A DNA stretch of 64,000 bases from positions 248,001 to 312,000 of the forward strand of contig JAWLDA010000001.1 in NCBI GenBank assembly GCA_041686855.1. The letters are read 5' to 3'. The stretch is from JAWLDA01 sp041686855. GTDB lineage: Bacteria > Bacillota > Limnochordia > DTU080 > RSA5. The notes below the pieces were generated by a model. The model searched no databases, had not been told where the DNA came from, and was given only the letters and a program-made list of their open reading frames with translations. Below, piece by piece: positions 51,255 to 60,510 of this stretch (position 1 is the stretch's first letter; each line of letters begins with the position of its first letter). The translations under genes were made by a program, and so were the position numbers.

Positions 51255-53447
51255 TTACGCCTTTGTGATGTAAATAGGACTGCTCCAGGCCATGTGGCCA
51301 TCTTCTTGGACGACGCGCACCCAGTACGGGTGGGTCCCGTCGTGCAGCTCGTTCTCTATGAACTCCACGTCAAACTCAAGAGGGCCGGGCTGCGCAGACG
51401 TTTGGCTCACTTCGACCCGCTGATTCACCCCGCCCGCCGCAAAGACCTGACGCTCCCAACCGATCGACGCAACAGGGGTCTCAAACTGCACGTGAGGGCA
51501 GTGGAAGCGAAGCGTCGCATCGTCTGAGACGTCGAGGATCACGCCGTCGATATCCCCCGAGGTCGTGGAGAAGAAGTCGACCTGTTGGTTGGAGATCCTC
51601 GTGATGCCGTCTTGTGGACGATCGAACGCGACCGTGTAGGCGGCGCGGATGTGTCCGCCGCTTGTTGTGATGCTCCCCTTCCAGGTGACCCGCTTACCGC
51701 GACTGCGCACCCGCACCCCGCTCCACAGGAGTTGAACTCGACGCTGCCCGCTCGTTTGCGGGCGGCGAACTGGCGCCCGGTGGATGAGCTCGGTGCCTCG
51801 GTATACTTCGACCTCCAGGAGTGGCGCGGTCGCTCCGACCGTGATCTGCAATCGGGGAGGCTCGCTCACAGTTATGGCATCCCCCATGATGTGTGAGCCT
51901 GCGCTGACGCGCAGGAGGATGCGCGCGCCCGTCGTGGCGTAGCAGTGGCGCCGAAAGAGTGCGTCAAAGATACCCCTACGTGTGAATTCAGACGTAAAGA
52001 CGGCCGTATACCCGCCGTATACATCGAAGCTGGCAAGTGAGCGCGAGGCCTGTAGCGTGGGGTAGGAGAGGCCGGGGCGGCACGTGTGATCGTCGCTGCC
52101 GGCGCAGAAGCCCACTCGATAACCGCGGGCAAAGGCGTCCGCGATCATCCATTCAAAGGTGCCGTGGTGGGAGTGCACCTCGATGACGGGGGAGAGGCGC
52201 TCGTCCAAAAAGTCGAGGTTGGCGTGACGTCCTCCCACGTGCGGGACGGCCAGCAGCTCTCGCTTTTGAGCAACAGCCTCCTGCCACAGAGTGTCGATGG
52301 GATAACGGTCGCTCTCGAGATCGGAGCCGTCCTCCACCTCCCAGTGACTGCTGCGGTGCAACGGGGGCTCGTCTTCGAGGAAATGTAGGTTGTAATCGCC
52401 CCCGTGTGGTGTGAGCCCCGACCACTCATACCCCGGGAAGACGACAAAGGCTCCATCCTCGTGATGGCGGCGGACCGCCTCTTTCACTTGGGCCCAACCG
52501 TCCTTGGTAATCTGAAAGTCGTTCCCCTGCCAGCCGGTGAAGTCGAGGAAGGCCGCGCGCCGGCCAAAGGTAAGGTACTCGTCCACGGTGCCGGTGCCGA
52601 TCGTAATCCCCGTTTGGCCGTGCAGGTCGCCCCAGAGGATGGGGGAGGATGACGATTCGTGAGTCGATGCGAGGCACTGTATGGGGTTGCTCTGCCCCCG
52701 AAGCCCTGCGCCTGCCGCCTCAATGCGGTGTACCCCCGGCGTTGTGATGACGACGCCTTCGAGGGTGGCGACGCCGTTCATTTCGGAGGTGAATGTGAGC
52801 GACTCGGCTGGGAGGCAAACCCCCTCACAAGGCGAGAGCGAGACGATCCCGGCGAATTGGTGCGACGGATTGCCCCAGGAATCGACGACCCGAAGCTTTA
52901 GTGAGAAGGGGTGGTCGGGTTGCACGCAGGACGGGGCGACGACGTGCAGCTCGTTGGGGTAACCGCCGATGATCGCTACGGCGGGGGAGTTGGGCACGTC
53001 GTAGTACCAACCGGTCCCGAAGGCATCGACCAGCACCCGAAACGTAAAGGCTGACTCCGGGAAGGTCTGCGCCCGCATACCAGGGGCCCCTTGCCTCGTG
53101 TCGCCGTAGGTGATGGTGATTTGGTCGCCGCAAGCAAGAGAGCCGTCGTAGACGGTGGCGACGAGCGCGGCGCGCCACGGGCGTATGTACCGTTCAGAGT
53201 CGTACGTGAGACGCACGTTGGCGGAGCCCGTCGTCTCGACGGTGACGTATCCCGACTCGAGGGGCCTGTCAAACTGCGGCAGTTCCCAGTCAGAGACGTC
53301 ACGACGGGCCACGATGATGGAGCCGCCGTCATCAATACCATGCTTGCCTACGGTGAAGGTGAGTCGCCATGAGCTCATCGACCCCGCTGTAACCGGTGTG
53401 TTGGGTGAGAGGGCCGCCGAACCGAGATCCCCAGGATTTACCGCCAT
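51255..53447 (-). CDS. DUF3604 / PHP-like metallohydrolase domain protein
   Basis: 730 residues. Residues about 20-250 are Ig-like beta domains. The core begins with ILWGDLHGQTGITIGTG (PHP-type H-x-x motif) and continues with FVVFPGYEWSGLTPHGGDYN, LLAVPHVGGRHAN, VIEVHSHHGTF, CAGSDDHTCRPG, supplying His/Asp metal ligands as in DUF3604 proteins. The C-terminal 200 residues are beta-rich. No signal peptide is seen, unlike many members. ATG start; RBS not obvious. Divergent from the IclR gene, so that regulator might control it. Substrate unknown. Confidence 0.85.
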   Translation of the reverse strand: MAVNPGDLGSAALSPNTPVTAGSMSSWRLTFTVGKHGIDDGGSIIVARRDVSDWELPQFDRPLESGYVTVETTGSANVRLTYDSERYIRPWRAALVATVYDGSLACGDQITITYGDTRQGAPGMRAQTFPESAFTFRVLVDAFGTGWYYDVPNSPAVAIIGGYPNELHVVAPSCVQPDHPFSLKLRVVDSWGNPSHQFAGIVSLSPCEGVCLPAESLTFTSEMNGVATLEGVVITTPGVHRIEAAGAGLRGQSNPIQCLASTHESSSSPILWGDLHGQTGITIGTGTVDEYLTFGRRAAFLDFTGWQGNDFQITKDGWAQVKEAVRRHHEDGAFVVFPGYEWSGLTPHGGDYNLHFLEDEPPLHRSSHWEVEDGSDLESDRYPIDTLWQEAVAQKRELLAVPHVGGRHANLDFLDERLSPVIEVHSHHGTFEWMIADAFARGYRVGFCAGSDDHTCRPGLSYPTLQASRSLASFDVYGGYTAVFTSEFTRRGIFDALFRRHCYATTGARILLRVSAGSHIMGDAITVSEPPRLQITVGATAPLLEVEVYRGTELIHRAPVRRPQTSGQRRVQLLWSGVRVRSRGKRVTWKGSITTSGGHIRAAYTVAFDRPQDGITRISNQQVDFFSTTSGDIDGVILDVSDDATLRFHCPHVQFETPVASIGWERQVFAAGGVNQRVEVSQTSAQPGPLEFDVEFIENELHDGTHPYWVRVVQEDGHMAWSSPIYITKA

Positions 53448-53530
53448 CGTCCATCGCCTCCGTCAAGGGTGATCATGGGTTTTAGGTCAAGGAGATTAAC
53501 GCTTTTTGTCCAAATAGTTGACTCAAGGTT

Positions 53531-53545
53531 TCCCACGATGTGGGA
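53531..53545. promoter_or_regulatory. Perfect palindrome, candidate IclR operator
   Basis: TCCCAC-GAT-GTGGGA, a 15-bp perfect inverted repeat in the 199-bp divergent region between the DUF3604 gene and the IclR gene. A TTGACT (53518-53523) lies 7 bp upstream, so the site could overlap the core promoter. Confidence 0.45.
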
Positions 53546-53646
53546 TAAAGGACCGAAATTGGTAGCTCAATGTATCACGTCGTCCCCGATCGGTCAATGA
53601 GGCCTGTTAGTGGGGGACGGAATGAAGATCGAGGTGTGCAAGGCCG

Positions 53647-54429
53647 ATGGTGCAGTCGGTTGATCGCGCCGTGGCGATCCTACAATTGATTGCGGAACAC
53701 CCGGAAGGACTTGCGCTCGGCCGGGTGATTGAGCTGAGCGGTCTAGCGCGCAGTACGGCCCATCGGTTGTTGCACGCGCTGGAGTCGAACCGGATGGTGG
53801 CCCGTCATTCGCTGTCGGGGCGGTATGTGCTGGGAACCGGAGCGGTCAAGGTCGGCGCCGCCTCGCTCGCTCAAATCGACCTGCGCGCAAAGGCGACGCC
53901 CCTCATGATCAAGCTGAGGGATCGTGTCGGGGAGACCGTAAGTCTCAATGTACGCACCGGCGACGCCCGCCTCTATTTGGTTCAAGTCGAGAGCCGGCAA
54001 GAGCTGAAGGCGAGCGCCGATTTAGGGCGACTCTACCCGCTGTATCTGGGCGCTCCCGGGCGCACGCTTCTGGCGGCGCTTCCCGACGAAGAGATCGAGC
54101 GCATCTTGGCGCGCAACGAGATGGTTCCCTACGGTCCCAATGCCCCGGTCTCCAAAGAGCACGTGTGGCAGGGCATCACCCAAGTGCGACGGGACGGTTA
54201 CGCGTCTGCATTCGAAGAGCTCTTCGCGGGCACGCACTCCGTTGCGGCCCCGGTGCGCGACTACACGAGCCGGGTGATCGCCGCTCTGGCGATCTCCGGT
54301 CCGGCGACCCGTTTGCCCAAGGATTCGTTGATCGCGCTCGCCCCGGTGCTACTCGACGCGGCGTCCACACTCTCGGAGGAGCTCGGTTACCTCGGTCGAA
54401 CGTCGTCGCTGCAAACCAGCCGAGTTTGA
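53647..54429 (+). CDS. IclR family transcriptional regulator
   Basis: 260 residues. Winged HTH LGRVIELSGLARSTAHRLLHALESN and an effector domain (YPLYLGAPGRTLLAALPDEE, GYASAFEELFAGTHSVAAPV, AALAISGPATRL). ATG start. It lies 57 bp before the peptide-type ABC transporter operon in the same direction, so it probably controls that operon, and perhaps the divergent DUF3604 gene via the palindrome at 53531. Confidence 0.93.
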   Translation: MVQSVDRAVAILQLIAEHPEGLALGRVIELSGLARSTAHRLLHALESNRMVARHSLSGRYVLGTGAVKVGAASLAQIDLRAKATPLMIKLRDRVGETVSLNVRTGDARLYLVQVESRQELKASADLGRLYPLYLGAPGRTLLAALPDEEIERILARNEMVPYGPNAPVSKEHVWQGITQVRRDGYASAFEELFAGTHSVAAPVRDYTSRVIAALAISGPATRLPKDSLIALAPVLLDAASTLSEELGYLGRTSSLQTSRV

Positions 54430-54486
54430 ACATTAGCTAAGCTGGGGCGGATCGATCGCTAAGGGATCGTTAAAGGAGACCACAGC

Positions 54487-56379
54487 ATGACGCCGCTTTT
54501 GTCGGTGCACAACCTCAAGACCTACTTTTTCACTGAAGAACGGCCGGTGAAAGCGGTGGACGGTGTCAGCTTCACGCTGGAGCGCGGCGGCGCGTTGGGG
54601 ATCGTCGGTGAATCGGGATCCGGTAAGAGCGTGACGGCGCTCTCCATCATGGGACTCGTTCCATCGCCCGGGAGAATCGTCGACGGTGAGATCCTACTTG
54701 AGGGGGAGGAGCTCCGTAGGAAGGATCGGAGGGCGATGAGTCGCGTCCGGGGGAGCAAAATGGCCATGATCTTCCAGGATCCAACGGCCTCGCTCAATCC
54801 GGTTCTCTCGGTGGGCTTTCAGATCGCTGAGGCCCTCCGACGGCATCAGCGACTCACCCGAAGGGCAGCTCGAGCGCGAGCGATCGAGCTCCTGGATCTG
54901 GTCGGCATCGCTGATCCCATGCGGCGCGTCGACGACTTCCCGCACCAACTCTCCGGGGGAATGCGCCAGCGTGTCATGATCGCCATGGCGCTATCGTGTG
55001 ATTCCAAACTGCTCATCGCAGACGAACCGACCACCGCCCTCGATGTGACGATTCAGGCGCAAATCCTCGAGCTGCTCCGCATGGTCCGACGAGAGTTTGG
55101 GACGGGGATTCTCCTAATCACGCACGACTTGGGTGTCATTGCGGAGGTGGCGCAGGACGTGGTGGTGATGCGCTCAGGGCGTATCGTCGAGCGCACGAAT
55201 GTCGACGCACTCTTTAAGCGGCCCCAACACCCCTATACCGTTGATCTCATCGCGTCGCTCCCCGATCTGTACGTGGCCGATGAGCGCCCCACCAATTTGA
55301 ATAACGATGCAAACCGAGATCTCGCGGTGGGAAGGGACGACGACCAGGGGGGAGGGAGTCTGCCGAGAGGGGGAGACGCGCCGCATAACGGGTATGTGCT
55401 GGATGCTGACAGGGACGAGAAGCTTCTGGAGGTCCGGGATCTTGTCAAACACTTTACGGCGTCGCGCGCCCTCTTAGCCTCAGAGGCCGGGGATGTGATC
55501 CGCGCGGTCGACGGCATCAGTTTCCACATCGCGGCGGGCGAGAGCCTCGCCCTGTTAGGCGAGAGCGGTTGTGGCAAGTCGACGACGGGACGCCTGATTT
55601 TGCGCCTCCTTGACGCAACGTCGGGGAAAATCAAATTCTCTGGGCGTGATTTGGCGACGCTCACGCCGCGGGAGTTGCGCGAGCAGCGTCGAGAGATGCA
55701 GATCGTCTTTCAAGACTCCTACGGCTCACTCAATCCCCGCATGACGGTGGGCGAGAGCATCGGTGAGCCTCTGCGGGTGTACGGCAACACGCACGGCCCA
55801 CGTTCTGGGCGAGTCGCCGAACTCCTTGAGGCGGTGGGCTTGAGTCGAAGCGAAGGTGAGCGACACCCACACGAGTTGAGTGGCGGTCAGCGCCAGCGCG
55901 TGGGAATCGCTCGGGCGTTGGCGCTTAGACCAAAGCTGGTCGTGTGCGACGAGCCTGTCTCCTCGCTCGACCGGACGGTTCAGACCCAAGTTCTCCGACT
56001 CTTTAGGTCACTTCAGCGGGAGATGGGACTTGCGTACCTGTTTATTGCCCACGACTTAGGCGTTGTGAGCGAGATCAGTGACCGGGTCGCTGTGATGTAC
56101 TTAGGGAAGATCGTTGAGGTTGCCACGACGCAGGCGCTTTACCGTACACCGCTCCACCCGTACACCAAGGCGCTCTTCTCGGCCGTGCCACGCCGCGATC
56201 CCCAGGGTCGGACGGATCGGTTGCTCCTCGAAACGGAGGTGCCGAGCGCCCTGGAACCTCCGAGCGGTTGCCGCTTTCGCACCCGCTGTCCACTGGCTGG
56301 GGAGCGCTGTGCCGTAGAGGAACCCCTCTTAAAGGAAGTTGCAAAGGAGCGTCACGTCGCATGCCACTTCGTCGCTTGA
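54487..56379 (+). CDS. Dipeptide/oligopeptide-type ABC transporter, fused double ATPase (DppD-DppF fusion)
   Basis: 630 residues with two complete nucleotide-binding domains. NBD1: Walker A GESGSGKSVTALS (about 38-50), signature LSGGMRQRV, Walker B LLIADEPTTALD. NBD2: GESGCGKSTTGRL, LSGGQRQRVGIARAL, LVVCDEPVSSLD. Each has an oligopeptide-transporter C-terminal block (HPYTVDLIASLPD; HPYTKALFSAVPRRDP and PSGCRFRTRCPLA). The linker of about 50 residues (Asn/Asp/Gly rich) joins them. ATG start with AGGAG about 9 bp upstream. Powers the importer encoded downstream. Confidence 0.95.
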   Translation: MTPLLSVHNLKTYFFTEERPVKAVDGVSFTLERGGALGIVGESGSGKSVTALSIMGLVPSPGRIVDGEILLEGEELRRKDRRAMSRVRGSKMAMIFQDPTASLNPVLSVGFQIAEALRRHQRLTRRAARARAIELLDLVGIADPMRRVDDFPHQLSGGMRQRVMIAMALSCDSKLLIADEPTTALDVTIQAQILELLRMVRREFGTGILLITHDLGVIAEVAQDVVVMRSGRIVERTNVDALFKRPQHPYTVDLIASLPDLYVADERPTNLNNDANRDLAVGRDDDQGGGSLPRGGDAPHNGYVLDADRDEKLLEVRDLVKHFTASRALLASEAGDVIRAVDGISFHIAAGESLALLGESGCGKSTTGRLILRLLDATSGKIKFSGRDLATLTPRELREQRREMQIVFQDSYGSLNPRMTVGESIGEPLRVYGNTHGPRSGRVAELLEAVGLSRSEGERHPHELSGGQRQRVGIARALALRPKLVVCDEPVSSLDRTVQTQVLRLFRSLQREMGLAYLFIAHDLGVVSEISDRVAVMYLGKIVEVATTQALYRTPLHPYTKALFSAVPRRDPQGRTDRLLLETEVPSALEPPSGCRFRTRCPLAGERCAVEEPLLKEVAKERHVACHFVA

Positions 56380-58022
56380 TAACCATCGTTGGAGTCGTGC
56401 TGACGCTGTTTGTCGCCGTACAGCTCTCCATACCAGTCGCCGCAGAACAGCCTCGTTACGGGGGGATTCTCCGGCTGGGCAATCGCGGGGAGGTGCCGGT
56501 CGGCTTCGACCCGATGCGCACGAGCAGCATCGCTCTCCACCACGTCGCCGGCAGCATCTTTGGCCCGGGAAACTTAGTGATGCGCTGCCGCGAGAACATG
56601 TATATGGTCTGTCCGTACCTGGCCACATACTGGACGCACAACATGGATTATACCCAGTGGACGTTTACCTTGCGCCGAGATGTGTACTGGCACGACGGTA
56701 CGCCATTCACGGCGGAAGACGCGAAATTCTGGTTCGACTTGGCATACTTCGGTGCGTCCGCCAAGGGCAAGACGCGGGCGCCCGCCTACTTCAAGGGGAA
56801 TCTTGGTGAGATAGTCCACGTGGAGGCGCTGCGCGGGCAGGTGCGCGTCACCCTGGCTCATCCGACGGTGCGCTTTCCCGAGATGCTCCTCGACCCGCGG
56901 ATGAAGATCGCCCACCCTGCCCATTTGATGAAGCCACGCATTGAGGCAGGCGATGTAAGCGTCTCGCCGTTAGATATCGGATTGGTCGGTCTGGGGCCAT
57001 TTAAAGTGGTGCGGAACGATCCCGGTGTTCAAGTACAGGTGCGACGATTCGACGATTACTGGGAGCGGGACAATCAAGGCAGACGCCTTCCCTACCTCGA
57101 CGGCATCGACTACATTATTACCCCCGACCCAGTGGCGATGGACTTGGCGATTCGTACAGGGCGCCTCGATGGTGGAGCGCGAGGTGAAGGGCACTACCTG
57201 AGCGCCGAGCGCCAAGAGGTGTACGAACGCGTTATGGGTGACGATGTGTTCCTGGCACAAATGGGTGGAGGCTTCTTTCGTCTGGCATTTAATATGTTGC
57301 GACCGGGTCCGTGGCAGGACAAACGGGTGCGGGAAGCGATCACGCTTTGGATCGACAGTGACGCTGCCGTCGCCACGGCCATGGGGGGACACGGGTACGT
57401 CACCCCTGGCGAGTGGCCGGGGAGGCGGTATGCGCCGTACCCGACGAAACTGTGGCCGCGTTTCGATCGCCGCCGCAAGGAGGCCGACCGAGCTGCAGCC
57501 CTGCGCCTCATGGCGGAAGCCGGCTACAAGGATGGGTTTGAGATGACCTACCTGTGCAGGTCGCGGCATTTAGTGCGCTGCGAGTTCCTTCAAGCGGGGC
57601 TGGCGGGGTTAAAGATCGATCTCAAACTCCACATCGTCGACGAGGGTGGATGGAACCGCGCCCGGTTTAGCCTCGACTACGATACCCAGTCCGGCGCCAA
57701 CTTTAGTGGCACGGTCGCTGAGGCGACGGAGCGCGCGTACGGGCGGTACAGCCGCAACCCCGACGCCTACGCTCGACACGAGGATCCTGTGATCGATGTG
57801 TATTACCGGCGCCTCAGGGAGGCCGGGCGGCCGGAGCAACGACGAGCCATCTGGCGTGAGCTGGAGCGGTACCTCTTGGTCGAGCAGGTGTACCTCGTCC
57901 CAATTGCCGGGAGCGTACAAATCGTTCCATATCGCTCGTACGTCAAAGGGCTGGTCATCCCGCCTGAGGACGGACATGCTCACACCGATTTTGCCACCGT
58001 CTGGCTAGACAGGTCCAAATGA
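56361..58022 (+). CDS. ABC transporter family 5 (peptide/nickel-type) solute-binding protein
   Basis: 553 residues. Signal peptide (RLITIVGVVLTLFVAVQLSIPVAAE-like, no lipobox). Canonical domain order: RYGGILRLGN near the start, WTFTLRRDVYWHDGTPFTAEDAKFW, then YLDGIDYIITPDPVAMDLAIRTGRLDGG and RVREAITLWIDSDAAV. ATG 56361 overlaps the ATPase stop by 19 bp and has AAAGGAG 11 bp upstream. Binds oligopeptides or oligosaccharides; the ligand cannot be predicted. Part of the complete importer. Confidence 0.92.
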   Translation: MPLRRLITIVGVVLTLFVAVQLSIPVAAEQPRYGGILRLGNRGEVPVGFDPMRTSSIALHHVAGSIFGPGNLVMRCRENMYMVCPYLATYWTHNMDYTQWTFTLRRDVYWHDGTPFTAEDAKFWFDLAYFGASAKGKTRAPAYFKGNLGEIVHVEALRGQVRVTLAHPTVRFPEMLLDPRMKIAHPAHLMKPRIEAGDVSVSPLDIGLVGLGPFKVVRNDPGVQVQVRRFDDYWERDNQGRRLPYLDGIDYIITPDPVAMDLAIRTGRLDGGARGEGHYLSAERQEVYERVMGDDVFLAQMGGGFFRLAFNMLRPGPWQDKRVREAITLWIDSDAAVATAMGGHGYVTPGEWPGRRYAPYPTKLWPRFDRRRKEADRAAALRLMAEAGYKDGFEMTYLCRSRHLVRCEFLQAGLAGLKIDLKLHIVDEGGWNRARFSLDYDTQSGANFSGTVAEATERAYGRYSRNPDAYARHEDPVIDVYYRRLREAGRPEQRRAIWRELERYLLVEQVYLVPIAGSVQIVPYRSYVKGLVIPPEDGHAHTDFATVWLDRSK

Positions 58023-58041
58023 TAAGAGAGGCCGACACACT

Positions 58042-59001
58042 TTGAACCGTTACGTTGCCAGACGCCTACTCTTGTTTATACCGACGCTTGTGGTTGCGTC
58101 TCTGTGCGTCTTTGGGGTGATGCGCGCTCTGCCCGGAGACATTACCGCTGCGACCCTGGGAGGCCAGGGAGAGGCGCTCGATCCGGAGTTGGTCGCCGCG
58201 CTGCGAGCAGAGCTCGGCCTTGATGATCCCATCGGTCTCCAATATGTCCGGTGGGCGTGGAGTATGGTGAACGGCGAGTTTGGGGGGCGGTCCCTAGAGA
58301 GCCGCCAGCCCATCGCTACGATCCTTGCCCGCCAGCTGCCGGTGACGATGCACCTCACCCTGTACGCAGCCATATTGGCAGTGTGCTTTTCAATCCCGCT
58401 GGGAATGCTCGCCGCGCTTCGACGGGGGCGGTGGCCCGACCGGCTCGTGCAGGCCCTGAGCGTCGTCGGTGGCGCTCTCCCCGGATTTTGGTTGGCACTC
58501 CTGGTCCTACTGGGTTTGGTCTATTACGCGCGCTGGTCGCCTCCGTTGATTTATGCTCACTGGTGGCAGAGCCCGCTGGAACACTTTCAACTGATGGCGG
58601 TCCCGGTGCTCGTGTTGGCGTGGGGCTTCAGCGCGGACTTGACCCGCGTGACGCGGGCGAGCATGGTCGAAGCGCTCCAACGAGAGCACGTTCGCACCGC
58701 GTACGCCAAAGGGTTGAGTGGCGCCTCCGTGCTGTGGCGCCATGCGCTGCGAACCGCGCTCCTGCCGGTGATCACCGTCGCCGGTCTTCACCTGGGCGGA
58801 CTTCTGGGTGGCGCGGTCATTTTGGAGTACATCTTCGGCATTCCGGGGATAGGCAGGGGGCTCGTGGAGGCGGTGGGCTCCCGTGACTACACGGTCGTGC
58901 AGAGTTATGCTACGCTGCTCATCACCTTCGCACTGGCGGTCAACTTGCTGATCGACGTGCTGTATGTCCGTCTTGACCCGAGGATTCGGTACGATGGGTA
59001 A
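58042..59001 (+). CDS. ABC transporter permease (DppB type)
   Basis: 319 residues, TTG start. N-terminal helix (RRLLLFIPTLVVASLCVFGVM), the RALPGDI and LGLDDPIGLQYVRW blocks, and the EAA loop (EHVRTAYAKGLSGASVLWRHALRTALLPVI), C-terminal GGAVILEYIFGIPGIGRGLVEA. Six membrane helices. 19 bp after the SBP; overlaps the next permease by 8 bp. Confidence 0.94.
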   Translation: MNRYVARRLLLFIPTLVVASLCVFGVMRALPGDITAATLGGQGEALDPELVAALRAELGLDDPIGLQYVRWAWSMVNGEFGGRSLESRQPIATILARQLPVTMHLTLYAAILAVCFSIPLGMLAALRRGRWPDRLVQALSVVGGALPGFWLALLVLLGLVYYARWSPPLIYAHWWQSPLEHFQLMAVPVLVLAWGFSADLTRVTRASMVEALQREHVRTAYAKGLSGASVLWRHALRTALLPVITVAGLHLGGLLGGAVILEYIFGIPGIGRGLVEAVGSRDYTVVQSYATLLITFALAVNLLIDVLYVRLDPRIRYDG

Positions 59002-59812
59002 GCGATGGCTTGGAATGATTGCCGGTTGCATCGTCATGGTCGCCATTGCATGTGCCGTCGGCGCAGAGGTGATCGCCCCGCACGATCCGTTGGCCCATGA
59101 TCCCCAGAATCGCTTCGTCCCCCCGGGAGCCTCGTTTATTATGGGGACCGACAACTTCGGTCGGGACGTCTTTAGCCGCGTCGTTTACGGCGCCCGAGCC
59201 TCCCTGGGAGTGGGCGTTCTCTCTGTTGCAATCGCGGCGCTGTTAGGGACGGCTTTGGGTACAGCCTCCGCCTTCGCCGGCGGGCGCGTCGACCTTGTCG
59301 GACAGCGGTTGACCGATACGTTGACGGCATTCCCCGCTATCGTAACGGCTCTCGTGCTGGTGGCAGCGTTCGGCCCCTCGGTCCGGATGGTGATGATCGC
59401 CGTAGTGGTGGCCTTCACGCCTCAGGTGACGCGCCTTGCTCGCGCACGCTGCCTCGAGGTGAAGGAGCAAGCGTACGTCGAGGCGGCGCGCTCGGTGGGG
59501 GCGTCCGGTGTTCGTATCATGCTCCGGCACATTCTTCCCAACACGGCCGGTTCTGTCTTGGTGTTGGCCACAGGCTACGTTGGACAGGCGCTGGTCCTTG
59601 AGGCGGCCCTGAGTTATCTCGGGTTTGGAGTGCCTCCGCCCGAGCCTTCGTGGGGGCGCATGATTTTTGAGGGGGCTCGACTTTATCTGGAGACTGCACC
59701 GTGGCTCACGCTCTTCCCTGGGCTAGCGCTCAGCCTTGTGGCGCTCAGCTTTGCGCTTTTGGGCGAAGCACTGCGCGATACGTTGGACCCAGTCCGCCCC
59801 GCGAGACATTAG
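58994..59812 (+). CDS. ABC transporter permease (DppC type)
   Basis: 272 residues from ATG 58994. N-terminal helix, then HDPLAHDPQNRFVPPG, GTDNFGRDVFSRVVYGARASL (family box), the EAA loop EQAYVEAARSVGASGVRIMLRHILPN, and LSYLGFGVPPPEPSWG. Second transmembrane subunit of the importer. The longer frame from 58964 would overlap dppB-type gene by 38 bp; the internal ATG is better placed. Confidence 0.94.
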   Translation: MGKRWLGMIAGCIVMVAIACAVGAEVIAPHDPLAHDPQNRFVPPGASFIMGTDNFGRDVFSRVVYGARASLGVGVLSVAIAALLGTALGTASAFAGGRVDLVGQRLTDTLTAFPAIVTALVLVAAFGPSVRMVMIAVVVAFTPQVTRLARARCLEVKEQAYVEAARSVGASGVRIMLRHILPNTAGSVLVLATGYVGQALVLEAALSYLGFGVPPPEPSWGRMIFEGARLYLETAPWLTLFPGLALSLVALSFALLGEALRDTLDPVRPARH

Positions 59813-59886
59813 AGGGAAATCTGGTGGGGAAAGGAATGGTTTACAATAATAGGAGTCTTGATACGTTTACTTAGGAGATGACCGCC

Positions 59887-60474
59887 ATGGTTACTACGGC
59901 AGCTTGGAGGAGATCCCCACTTGGCGGCCCGACCTTGTCAGCTCAACCCAGTGATGAGTTGACGAGTATGAGCCGCAAGTGGGCGACCGTAGCGTGTCAA
60001 CGTCAACGTTTTTGGACGAATCTGGTGTGGACGATCGGTATAGGCGCCCTACTCGTGCTGGTGCTGGGCCTACAACCTGTGCAGGCAGCCAGTCTGCCCA
60101 ACGAAGCCGAGCGGACGCGCCTGCTCGCTCAGATCGAAGCGGACCGCTTACTCCTCTCCGAACTGCGCAAGCCTGTGCCCCTCGTGCGGCATGAGGCGGA
60201 GCTCTACCTCCAGCGCGTGCGGGAGTTGGCCACAGCCTCCGATCCGGTCCGGCTGTCACTGCTCGTCCACACGGTGATTCAACAGGCTCCCCTCTACTTT
60301 GATTGGGCGGAAAGGGAGTTTGAAAGTCCCGATCACCGAGTCTTTGAGTACTACATCGGCGGGGCGCGCGGCTTTCACGACGCGCTGGAGGAGTTGCGCA
60401 AGGGCGTCCTTTTCACCGTCATGAATCGACTCGAGACGCTGGCCGCAGTGATTGACGAGCTGCCGACGGAGTAG
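59887..60474 (+). CDS. Hypothetical protein with N-terminal membrane/signal segment
   Basis: 195 residues from ATG 59887 (TAGGAG about 9 bp upstream; the ATG at 59878 touches the RBS and is less likely). A long N-terminal region (about 45 residues, Ser/Arg-rich) precedes a hydrophobic segment (TIGIGALLVLVLGLQPVQAA) ending in an AxA-like cleavage site. The exported part is mostly helical (LPNEAERTRLLAQIEADRLL; FDWAEREFESPDHRVFEYYIGGARGFH). I recognise no family. Followed by the Asp-box protein 36 bp later and probably co-expressed. Confidence 0.7.
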   Translation: MVTTAAWRRSPLGGPTLSAQPSDELTSMSRKWATVACQRQRFWTNLVWTIGIGALLVLVLGLQPVQAASLPNEAERTRLLAQIEADRLLLSELRKPVPLVRHEAELYLQRVRELATASDPVRLSLLVHTVIQQAPLYFDWAEREFESPDHRVFEYYIGGARGFHDALEELRKGVLFTVMNRLETLAAVIDELPTE

Positions 60475-60510
60475 CGTTGCGAATTTGGACGTAATTAGGA
60501 GAGGTACAGC

